Positions 47,195 through 56,700 of a stretch of DNA of 64,000 bases are shown piece by piece. Origin of the DNA: Saccharum officinarum. Taxonomy: Eukaryota > Streptophyta > Magnoliopsida > Poales > Poaceae. Where the stretch lies: assembly GCA_020631735.1 (NCBI GenBank), contig CM036158.1:80343447-80407446 (forward strand), read 5' to 3'. How positions within the stretch are numbered: the first letter of the stretch is position 1; every line of letters starts with the position of its first letter. The notes under the pieces are model-generated. The model saw only the letters and a list, made by a program, of their open reading frames with translations. It did not search any database and was not told the DNA's origin. The position numbers were made by a program, and so were the translations under genes.

Positions 47195-47913
47195 CCCTCC
47201 ACTCATCTCTTTGCTTGGTTGCACATCTTGAGTGAGATTCAAGTGCATTACTTGAGAGTTGCATTCTAGAGGCACTTGATCTTTGAGTTGCTGTGGATTT
47301 CTTGTTACTCTTCCATGTTTCCCGACGCGGTAGACGGCTTGGAGCAGCGGAGGTGATTGAGCTCGCAATTGGAGATTGTTGGAGCGCTCACCAAGTGTTG
47401 TAAGGGGTTCTTGATCCTTCCCCGCGGGAGTTCGCAAATTGGATACTCTAGTGGAGCTCGTGGCTTGGAGGATCCCCATCTTGTGTGCGGTTGTGCGGCG
47501 CCCGCCGAGAGCTCGACTCTTGATAGTCGATTAGCTCGCGAACCGACAAGTGGGTGTATCGCCACAACGAGAAGTAGCTTGTCGGGAAGCAAGTGAATCT
47601 CGGGATAAATTCTTGTGTCATTCTCTTCCCGAGGATTTCTCATGTGTGATTGATTGATTGGTTCTTCTCTTCTCTACACGGCAGTATAATCACTCAAAGC
47701 TCTTCTCTCGCGTTACTCCTTGTTTCTAGCTTGTAGTTGTTGTTGTGTTTAGTGGATAGCCTTGTACTAGACTTGTGTAGGTGGCTTGCCTAATTAGTTA
47801 GAGCTAGTGCATTTCGCTTCGCTACCTTTTGTACTAACACTTGTGGTCAGGTAAATCTTGTAGAAGTTTTAATTAGGCTATTCATCCCCCCTCTAGCCTA
47901 TTTGGACCTTTCA
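47195..47913 (+). repeat. 3' LTR of the Sirevirus-like element, second part
   Basis: It starts with the duplicated CCCTC and continues CACTCATCTCTTTGC, collinear with the solo LTR from about 13199. It ends GGACCTTTCA at 47913 and is followed by the TSD CTAGG (47914-47918). Confidence 0.93.
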
Positions 47914-48190
47914 CTAGGCGGTGTGGATGACACTGGAGCTCTGATATAGGGTTCACGGTGAGGTAAACTGCCATTTTGTTTCTCTTGTTTACATATATAC
48001 TCATACCTTAGGGTGTCCCCAACGGTTCCCAAATAGGTAGCCTAGGAAGGATTCTATTGGCTATCAAAAAGAGAGATCAAATAGTTAGCGACTTCAGAAT
48101 AGATAGTCTAGCATGATCTCAAAAACTACTCTCTCACAGCTCCCATAGCTATAATGCACTTTTCTATTATTTATAAGCCTCATCTAGCTA

Positions 48191-48434
48191 GGCCCTGTTT
48201 AGTTGCCAGAAATTTTGCAAAAATTTTCAACATTTCCCGTCACATCGAATCTTTGGATGCATGCATGAAGCATTAAATATAGATAAAAAATAAAACTAAT
48301 TACATAGTTTAGACGAAATGGACGAGACGAATCTTTTAAGCCTAGTTAAACCATGATTGGACACTAATTGCCAAATAACAACGAAATTTGCTACAGTGTT
48401 ATTTTGCAAAAAAAAATTGGAACTAAATCGGCCC
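48191..48434. mobile_element. Tourist-like MITE A (TSD CTA)
   Basis: It starts GGCCCTGTTTAG, ends AATCGGCCC, and is flanked by CTA at 48188-48190 and 48435-48437. The duplicated flank near 14206 gives the empty site CTAGCTAGCTATTTGC. The 3-bp TSD and GGCCNTGTTTAG ends fit PIF/Harbinger (Tourist-like) MITEs. It belongs to the same subfamily as 51311-51557 and 58007-58250. Confidence 0.9.
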
Positions 48435-48641
48435 CTAGCTATTTGCAAGTTGCTATGGAGGACGTCCTTGTTGTGACCACCCAATCTCTTGGGTCACCTT
48501 TTTAGACCAATAAAGTTTTTGGATTCCACCATGTGGCGTTTAATGATAAAATAATAAATGATGGAACAATCTATAGGACGTCCAAGAGCATTTAGCTCCC
48601 TCTTAATTTGTACCAAACTTTGAGCTATCGAAATCGACGAT

Positions 48642-48887
48642 GGCTGTGTTCAGTTCAAAAAAAAAAAAAGTACTATGCGAAAAAAAGATTCTCCGTCATA
48701 TTAAATTTGTGATACATGCATGGAGTACTAAATGTAGATGAAATTAAAAACTAATTGTACAGCTTGGTTGTACTTTGCGAGACGAACGTTTTGAACCTAA
48801 TTAGTCAACGGTTGGACACTATTTACCAAATAAAGCCAAAACGTGTTATAGTACTTTTTTTACCTTTTCAGGGATCTAAACACAGCC
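48642..48887. mobile_element. Tourist-like MITE B (TSD GAT)
   Basis: It has perfect 9-bp ends, GGCTGTGTT and AACACAGCC, with GAT at 48639-48641 and 48888-48890. The empty site TCGACGATTATGAG is at about 14397-14410. It contains the L1-box octamer TAAATGTA at 48729-48736. Confidence 0.92.
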
Positions 48888-48905
48888 GATTATGAGATCG
48901 TGTTC

Positions 48906-49475
48906 TTCTACTGCTATCCTTTTCCCCACTCCATCTACAGTACACCATGTTGTGACTTTTCCCCCATCGTCTGTCCGTTCCATCCTCTTTCAATAGAGAG
49001 AATAAAAAAAATTAAATCAGGTAATGGGAAATGGAAACACACTTGGATATCATATAACAAATCTGCAAATAATTTGTATAGAAGTCGTAACATGCAAAAC
49101 CATCAAATTTTCGTTCCATGCTAATAATCCGTTTTTCGGTTATGCACACTAAAGATTGTTACCTTCCATGCTGAAATATGCCTCCAAGCGTTGGTGATAA
49201 GTGAACTCTATCTACTTGCTACTTCCTTCAACAGGAATATAACAATGTCTATCTTGGTGATAAGTGTTTTAAGTTTTGATCGTTAATACTAATAAACAAT
49301 TTTATAATTGACAACACAAGATGGACATTACTAATGATAAAGTATATGTCTATCCTAATTTAAAATGTGTAGATATTGCTAGTCAAACCTACACTGTCTG
49401 ACTCTGACCTAGATGGGCTTACAGTAATGTTTACGTCTTGGCACCCACTATCGTACTACTTTTTTTAAAAGCGAA
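48906..49475. other. Intergenic sequence, no gene seen
   Basis: The sequence is A/T-rich with only short frames and no protein motif or clear repeat structure. Confidence 0.4.
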
Positions 49476-49719
49476 GGGCTTGTTTAGTTGGTGAAAAAGT
49501 TTGGGTTCGGCTACTGTAGCACTTTTCGTTTTATTTGGCAATTTGTGTCCAATCATGGACTAATTAGGCTCAAAAGATTTGTCTCGTGATTTACAACTAA
49601 ACTGTGTAATTAGTTTTTTCTTTCGTCTACATTTAGTACTCCATGCATGTGCCGCAATATTTGATGTGACAGGTACTGTAGCACTTTTTGGGTTCACTTT
49701 TTGTGAACTAAACAGGCTC
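49476..49719. mobile_element. Tourist-like MITE C
   Basis: The ends GGGCTTGTTTAGTTGG and GAACTAAACAGGCTC are inverted repeats. The interior matches the family core (TTTAGTACTCCATGCATG) in reverse orientation to B. The exact TSD is unclear. It contains TACATTTA, an L1 box on the minus strand, at 49628-49635. Confidence 0.8.
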
Positions 49720-49967
49720 AAAAAGAAAATAATAATAAAAAAACGAATAAAGAGCTAGGCATGCAATGCTGGTCGATATCAGCGGTGATCTCGGTTGGTG
49801 GTGCGTAGTGAAGCAGAGAATAGAAGAGAAGATTTGGTGTGATCTCGTGCATTGGTTGCTTAGCTGCAGACTAGCAAGCAGATGCAGCAAGCAGTACGGG
49901 CTGATCCTCCCCCTGGTGCAATTACTGTGCCAAATCTGTGTGGCACACGTACGTACTCCCCGCCTTC

Positions 49968-50216
49968 GGCTGTGTTTACTTCCTCCTCAGAAAAAGTACT
50001 GTGCAAACAAAAGATTCTCCGTCACATCAAACTTGCGATACATGCATGAAGTACTAAATGTAGATGAAATCAAAAACTAATTGTACAGCTTGGTTGTACT
50101 TTGCGAGACGAACGTTTTGAACCTAATTAGTCAACGGTTAGACACTATTTATCAAATAAATCCAAAATATGCTACAGTACTTTTTTTTATACCTTTTCGC
50201 GGAACTAAACGCACCC
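49968..50216. mobile_element. Tourist-like MITE D (TSD TTC)
   Basis: It starts GGCTGTGTTTAC, ends AAACGCACCC, and has TTC at 49965-49967 and 50217-50219. It is close in sequence to MITE B. The L1-box octamer TAAATGTA is at 50055-50062. Confidence 0.85.
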
Positions 50217-50325
50217 TTCGTTTCTTCGTTCCTGTGATGGCGCGCGAGCGCGGCAGACATGCATGCACGCACGGGGCCGGGCCGGGACAGCCCTAGCGCA
50301 GCGCCATGCACCACAGCCTAGCCTA

Positions 50326-50611
50326 GGCCTTGTTTAGTTCCCAATTCCACTCCCAAAATTCCACTATGCAAAAAGGAGATTCCCCATCACATCAAAATGT
50401 CGGCAAATGTATGGAGTACTAAATGTAGATGAAATCAAAAACTAATTGTACAGTTTTGTTGTACTTTGCGAGACGAACATTTTAAGTTTAATTAATCAAT
50501 TTTTGGACAATTTTTTGCACTAAAAAACAAAAGCTGCTACAGTGTTCCGACAGGAACACTGTAGCAGCTTTCCCCGATTCGGCCATCCAAAATCGGGAAG
50601 TAAACACGGGC
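50326..50611. mobile_element. Tourist-like MITE E (TSD CTA) with an internal perfect hairpin
   Basis: It starts GGCCTTGTTTAG, ends TAAACACGGGC, and has CTA at 50323-50325 and 50612-50614. It contains a 19-bp perfect inverted repeat (50530-50548 and 50553-50571) with a 4-base loop. The L1-box octamer is at 50420-50427. Confidence 0.87.
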
Positions 50612-50826
50612 CTAGCGCAGACCACGCGCACATGCATGTCCGCCGCCGTACTGTAACGCGTTTTCGCCACGCGGCGGGCCCGATCTCGCGCGCCGGCCAG
50701 ATCGGACGGCCAGGCCCATCCTAGGAGGAAGGCGCGCATGCCGGAGGGAGAAGACCGGCAGACAGGGCGCGGAGTGAGTGTTGACTTTTGTTGACGCCTC
50801 CGTCAGACCCAGCTGGGGCGGAGTGA

Positions 50827-51052
50827 GGCCTCGTTTAGATGTTGTAGCACTTTTGTTTTTATTTAGTAATAATTGTCCAAACATTGATTAATTAGGCTCA
50901 AAATGTTCGTCTCGTAAGGTACAACAAAACTGTGCAATTAGTTTTTGATTTCATCTACATTTAGTACTCCATGCATGTGCCAACATTTTAATGTGATGGA
51001 GAATCTTCTTTTTGCATAGTAAAAATTAGGGTGAATTTGGTGGAACTAGGCC
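50827..51052. mobile_element. Tourist-like MITE F (TSD TGA)
   Basis: It starts GGCCTCGTTTAG, ends GGAACTAGGCC, and has TGA at 50824-50826 and 51053-51055. It is in reverse orientation to D and E. TACATTTA (L1 box, minus strand) is at 50956-50963. Confidence 0.87.
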
Positions 51053-51310
51053 TGAGCTGTCTTGGCTTGGCTGGTCAAGCACGGCAACGCAACGCAAGCG
51101 AAACGGAGGCGGTCGCCGGGGCGCCGGCGACGAGCACGCGTCGGTAGCGCCCCCGGCCGGCCGGCCCGCCCGCCCGTTACTGTGCCGCGGAGTTATGGCG
51201 CGCAACGCATGCATTTATTACCGCCTGTCGTTCACCTTCACCCCCGCGCGCTGTAATCCGCCCCCTAATTACCGCATTTATTTGTACCACCCGCCCACGA
51301 TTCAAAATAT

Positions 51311-51557
51311 GCCTCCAGTGTTTACTTTCTTTAAAATTCCAAAAATTTTACAAGATTCCCCGTCTCATCAAATCTTTGGACGCATGCATGGAGCATTAAA
51401 TATAAGTAAAAAAAATAACTAATTGCACAGTTTGTCTGTAAATGTCGAGACGAATCTTTTGAGCCTAGTTAGTCCATGATTGGATAAATTTTACCAAATA
51501 ACAACGAAAAATGCTACAGGAACTTTACACACACTTTACACCCATCTAAACACACCC
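51311..51557. mobile_element. Tourist-like MITE G
   Basis: The sequence is the reverse complement type of MITE H (58007-58250), with ends near CCAGTGTTTAC and CATCTAAACACACCC. The left boundary is approximate. Its core has TAAATATA instead of the L1-box octamer. Confidence 0.78.
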
Positions 51558-52812
51558 TAAATCCTCATCGGATTTAGACTCCTCGTACCTATCCCCGTGA
51601 CAATAATATGACACCACGGGTATCCCCATATACGGTCACGGATGGGGGAATTTCCCCAGACCCATATCCGGCCGGGTAAATTAGATCCGGCGGGTCACCC
51701 ATACCCGCCAAACATCAGCAATTCACAAGCACAGAAGCACCAGGCATGTAGTAGCAATTCACAAGCATCAGTCACATAGCCACCTCACCATACCTGGCAA
51801 ATAGTAACATAATAATTTATACTGCAACCACTAGTCACGTAGCACCATAATAGTTCATGATCCATACAGATTACGTAGTAGAGAGTAGTACTTTGCTAGC
51901 ACCTAGCAGTAGTCGCTAGCACTTAAGAGTTAAGACATTACAATTTACAAGTTCTAGAAGACCGATAATACATCATAGAAGTCAATCGGTCATACATAGC
52001 CAAGAGGGGCACATAAATAAATCTCCAAGTTCATAGCAGTAAACATATATAGCCAAAAGCCCAAAAGTGATGATTTGCTTCACTTAGAGGTGGAGGTAGC
52101 TTGCTTTGCTCAAAGTTCAAGTTCCTGTATGGCAGACAGTACAAGAGCAATTTACAATGGCAGTACGTATTTAAAATAACAGAATAAGAGCACAATTGCA
52201 TTACACTAGTTTAATTTGAATATATGCACTAACCTGGAGGCGAGCTGCTGGTCAGTGAGGAGCGATGCGAAGCTGCAAAAGTGCAAAGAGAAAGTGTATA
52301 AAAAGGAAAGGTCCAAAAGCAAAATTGTCACCGTCCGTCGTTGGAGTTGCCGTGCACGGGCTCAGTCGCTGGCATTGCGTCCAGCAGACGTGGCGTATTT
52401 TAGTGCTGGCGAATCGGCGATGGCGAGGTGTGCGTGGGGACCGAGTGCGACGTATTTTAGTGCTGGGAGATGAGTGTGGCGGCCGGCTGGTGGTGGCTGC
52501 CGTGGGAAGTGGGATTTGGATGGGGAGGGGCGGGGAGGCCGGGGACTGGGGAGCGTTAAATACTTAGCGTTTCAGTGTATGGGCTGCCGGTGGACTGGTG
52601 CCTTGTGGGCTTCTTTAGTTTTGGGCCGGGTATTTTTCACCCATGGGTAAACGGGTATGGGGACTGCTAGAACGTCCCCATACCTGCGTACCCAATGGGT
52701 GAAGGGTTTGCTCCGTTTATAGACACATGGGTACTGGTTTTACTCCAGGCTGGTACCGTAATGGAGTAAATACTCATCGGGTCGCGGGTCACGGGTCCGA
52801 TTGACATTTTGA
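51558..52812. mobile_element. Possible non-autonomous hAT-like element
   Basis: Both ends of this 1.25 kb stretch are rich in GGGTA/TACCC and CCCCAT/ATGGGG motifs in opposite orientations (about 51590-51720 and 52620-52800). Subterminal motif clusters of this kind are common in hAT-like elements. The interior has short repeats (AATTCACAAGCA at about 51719 and 51757) and no coding domain. I could not define terminal repeats or a TSD. Confidence 0.3.
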
Positions 52813-53794
52813 CCCACGATACGTCCTGGGAGTGGCCTTTCTGCGCCCTCCTGCTCTCTCGCTCTCTCTACGGGTGGGTGAGTGACACGCGGGCCCCTTG
52901 CGCGTCTCCTGGCTGCCTGCCCAGGGCGTCCACTGTCCACGCGGAGGAGGGGAGAGCACCGTCGCTGCCACGTGGGCTCCGGCCACGGTCCAGCGCGCGT
53001 GGGTCCGTGAAGTCAGCCGGGCGTGCCGCAGCAGTCGTCGCCTAGCCCAGGTCGAGTCACGCGGAAGGAAAGGCAGGATCAGAAGTCAAAGCGGAGGCGT
53101 CACATCACACACAGTAGACAACAAGTAGCAGCGCCGGCCGGCCGTGTCCGTCGCTGCGCCTGCTGTGCTGCCGCTGCAGTGCTGCTGTGAGGAAGACGAG
53201 AGCACAGGGCAAACGAAGGAGAAGGAGAAGGAGACGGAGACGGAGAAGGAGAAGGCGGCCGACCTCTTCTTCGTCTTCAACCTTGCGCCGTGTTCAGTGC
53301 GTAGGTTAACAAAAGCAAATTGCGCTCACTCAGGGTCGGGGATCAGGGGAAGGACGAATCGAGGGCGAGGGAGGCGGGGGGAGGAAGCAGGGGGTACGCC
53401 GAGGCTCCGAACAACCGACAGGGTATTTACTGCCGCCATTTACTCCCCCCGCCCTTGTCTCGCCCCCATCCCTCGCCCTTTCACTTCCATCCATCGCTCT
53501 CGTCCGCCCCCCATTCCCTCTCCCCCTCCTCCTCCTCCTCCTCCTCTCCGATCCCTCTCCTTCTCTACCTTCCTCCAAAGCTTTCCCTTTCCTGCACCTC
53601 TCGCTAAATCCTCTTCCTCTCCTCCTGTACTCGCCCTGCCATGCTTCGCCGTGGATTTTAACCGCTTGCTTCTATTTGGAGGAACACAGTCATCAGGCCA
53701 GCCAGGGAGGACGAGAGTAAGAGGGAGGGGGTTCTCCATTTCTTTCTTCCTCTCGGTTGATCTGCCGGCCGGTCGAGGAAGGAAGGAAGGAAGG
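52813..53794 (+). promoter_or_regulatory. Probable promoter and 5' leader of the HD-ZIP IV gene
   Basis: The region is G/C-rich and without repeats. It has a pyrimidine-rich block at about 53440-53640, including a (CCT)n run at 53524-53547, typical of grass core promoters and 5' UTRs. (GGAA)n at 53777-53794 abuts the start codon directly. No clear TATA box is seen. The frame of exon 1 stays open upstream for more than 200 codons (from about 53144) but offers no ATG, so the start at 53795 is kept. A 5' UTR intron is possible but not visible. Confidence 0.5.
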
Positions 53795-56700
53795 ATGTTT
53801 GGGGACTGCCAGGTCCTGTCCTCGATGGCCGCCATGGCCGGGGCCTCCTCGTCGGCGGACGCCCTCTTCATCCCCAACCCAGGCGCGCTCGCCGGATTCA
53901 TGTCCTCCTCCGCCGCCGCCATGCCATTCCATCATTTCTCCACCACAGCCGCCTCCCTGATACCTGTAAGTAGACTACTCCGTCGCCTTAATGCTAACTC
54001 TTGTGTGGGTGTTCTACTGTTCTTGCTTTGAGTCTGAAATGCGTGGTCCGTCGTGTGCCTGTGTATACTATATATGCAGAAGGAGGAGGGCGGCATCATG
54101 GGTGCGCTCCAGGTGGCCAAGGACGAGGACATGGATCAGTTGGAGATGGACATGGAGCTCAGCGGCGGCTCCGGGAGCGCCCACCTGGACGGCCTGCTCA
54201 GTTTCCCCGACGTGGACGACGACCGGCCGGAGCAGAAGCCGCAGCACAGCGGCCTCGAACTCCAGACGACGGTGGACGCCGCCGGGCAGCAGCAGCAGCA
54301 GCTGGCCACCGCCAACGGCAAGAAGAAGCGGTACCACCGCCACACGGCACACCAGATCCAGCAGATGGAAGCGTAAGACACATATATATGCTTGCCTTTT
54401 CATATATATAATATTCTCCGATATATATGATAAATCTCTGATGGATGCATGCATGTCAATGTCCATGGCAATGGCACGACATGCGCGCAGGCTGTTCAAG
54501 GAGTGCCCGCACCCGGACGACAAGCAGCGGCTGAAGCTGAGCCAGGAGCTGGGGCTCAAACCCCGCCAGGTCAAGTTCTGGTTCCAGAACCGGCGCACGC
54601 AGATGAAGGCGCAGCAGGACCGCGCCGACAACGTGCTCCTCCGCGCCGAGAACGAGAGCCTCAAGAGCGACAACTACCGCCTGCAGGCCGCTATCCGCAA
54701 CGTCGTCTGCCCCAACTGCGGCCACGCCGCCGTCCTCGGCGAGATGTCCTACGAGGAGCAGCAGCTCCGCATCGAGAACGCCAGGCTTAAGGACGAGGTT
54801 GGTGGTGGTGCTGCTCCGCTCACTACATACTGTAGCTCGCTCGCTGCTTAAACCCTAAGCATAAGCATTGCATGGAACAATACAGTCCTGGACTAACACT
54901 GTTCATCCATCCAGCTCGACCGCTTGGCGTGTATCGCGACCCGGTACGGCGGCGGCCGACAGCCGAGCATGTCGTCCGCGCTGGGCTGCTTATCGGCGCC
55001 GCCGCCGGTGCTCATGCCGCCGCTCGACCTCGACATGAATGTCTACACTCGCCATTTCACCGACCAGTCTTCAGTCATGGGCTGCGGCGACCTCATCCAG
55101 TCCGTCCTCGCGCCGCCGCAGCAGATCACCGGCGGCGCAGCCGAGCACCACGCCACGTCGTCGTTCATGGGCGCCATTGGGCCTGTCCAGGAGCAGGACA
55201 GGCAGCTTGTGCTCGACCTCGCAGCCACGGCGGCAGACACCCTCGGCAAGATGTGCCGCGCGGGCGAGCCGCTCTGGCTGCGGCGCCGCGGCGCGAGCTC
55301 CGAGGTCATGGTGGCCGATGAGCACGCCCGGATGTTCAGCTGGCCGGTCGACGGCGGGCAGCAGGGCAGTGCCTCCACGGGTGCCGCGGCCAGGACTGAG
55401 GGATCAAGGGACAGCGCCGTGGTTATCATGAACAGCATTACGCTGGTGGATGCCTTCCTGGATGCTGTGAGTTTTCATTTTTCAATCATCCATGTTAATG
55501 CCCAAGCGCCCAGTGCCTTCCCATTTCCCAACACCCAAGTTTGTGTGGAGAAGAAGGCCAGAGGAATAACATGGCAATTTAGATTTGGCAAATATGATGT
55601 GTGGATTCATGAAATATTTTGTATGCATTTGTCTCGAATAAACTATTTATTATTGCTACATAATTCCTGATTTCCCAGAACAAGTGGATGGAGCTGTTCC
55701 CGTCGATCGTGTCCAAGGCAAGAACCATTCAGGTCATAAACCATGGAGCTCGTTCTGGTCACATGGGCAGTGGATCTCTCCTCTTGGTAACTAGCTAGAT
55801 CTCTTGTTTATTAGACTATCATTTCATACCCTTTCAATTTGAAAATTACATCAAACTGAGATCGATCTGATTACGAACCAATGAACAGATGCAAGCGGAG
55901 GTGCAGTTCCCGTCTCCTTTGGTGCCTGCGAGGGAGGTGGTCTTCTTCAGGTACTGCGTGCACAACGGCGACGAGGGGACCTGGTCCGTTGTCGACTTCC
56001 CGGCCGAGGGGTTCCAACTGGAAGCTCTGCAGACCTCATCTGTTGTCAAGTGCTGTAGGCGCCCCTCCGGTTGCATCATTCAGGACATGCCCAATGGCTA
56101 CTCAAGTGTAAGCTTTTCAATGGCTGTTCCAATGGCTGTTTTATGCGTGAGCTACGGTGTTCGTGATGCCTACTCAGCACTGGGGTTGACACGTTATCTG
56201 CATGCAGGTGGTGTGGGTGGAGCACATGGAGATGGTTGGAGAGGAGAAGCCACTGCACCAGGTGTTCAAGGACTACGTCGCCAGCGGCTATGCCTTTGGG
56301 GCCACGCGCTGGGTATCCCTGCTCCAGCGCCAATGCGAGCGCCTTGCCAGTGAGCTCGCCCGCAACATCGCCGACCTTGGAGGTATACGCTACTATCTAT
56401 CACAGCAAGCATATGCAACTAGATTGTTGGTTCTAATGCTACATACATGTTTGCTGCTGGATAACTGTATACTGTAGTTAACTACAAGCTAGCTTTAGTT
56501 TGTCCAAAAATCATAGATCATGCCATCTGTTTGTACGATTCTGATGTGGCCAAGCTGTCTGCACCATCCTGCGTGCAAACTGACATATTCTGATGGGCTC
56601 ATTTCAATAAGATTTCAGTTTTTTTCTAATCATTTTATCATGAACATGCCTGAGCATTTCGTTAAGAGGAAGAAAGCAAGCGCGATCATCCACAGGTTCA

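Larger units (their letters stand above)
14420..47913 (+). mobile_element. Sirevirus-like Ty1/copia retrotransposon, interrupted and truncated at its 5' LTR
   Basis: The parts in order are: truncated 5' LTR (14420-14916), primer binding site, gag, protease-integrase, a nested Tat element (18556-32949), RT-RNase H, a long 3' noncoding region with purine tracts, and a 3' LTR broken by a hAT MITE and by a gag-only element. Domain order PR-INT-RT-RH and RT motifs such as [16 protein letters not shown] and YVDDIIFGS place it in Ty1/copia, Sirevirus (Maximus) lineage. The 3' LTR ends at 47913, followed by the TSD CTAGG. The matching upstream TSD is at 12062, in front of the solo LTR, which shows that the two LTR structures derive from one insertion. 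Confidence 0.9.
47914..48905. repeat. 3' flank of the copia element, copy 2 (with two MITEs)
   Basis: This is the same flank as 13927-14423, here continuous with the rest of the chromosome (ACTGCTATCC after 48905). It contains MITEs at 48191-48434 and 48642-48887 that are absent from copy 1. Confidence 0.9.

Noticed and set aside
53440..53922. Minus-strand frames opposite the 5' leader and exon 1
   Set aside because: They mirror the C/T-rich leader and Ala/Ser codons on the other strand, with no motif and no splice support.
53144..54031. Long plus-strand reading frame reading through the HD-ZIP IV exon 1 with a 217-codon upstream extension
   Set aside because: The upstream part begins without an ATG, is low-complexity (poly-Pro, Lys/Glu runs) and ends in intron 1. 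Family proteins start at MFGDCQ.
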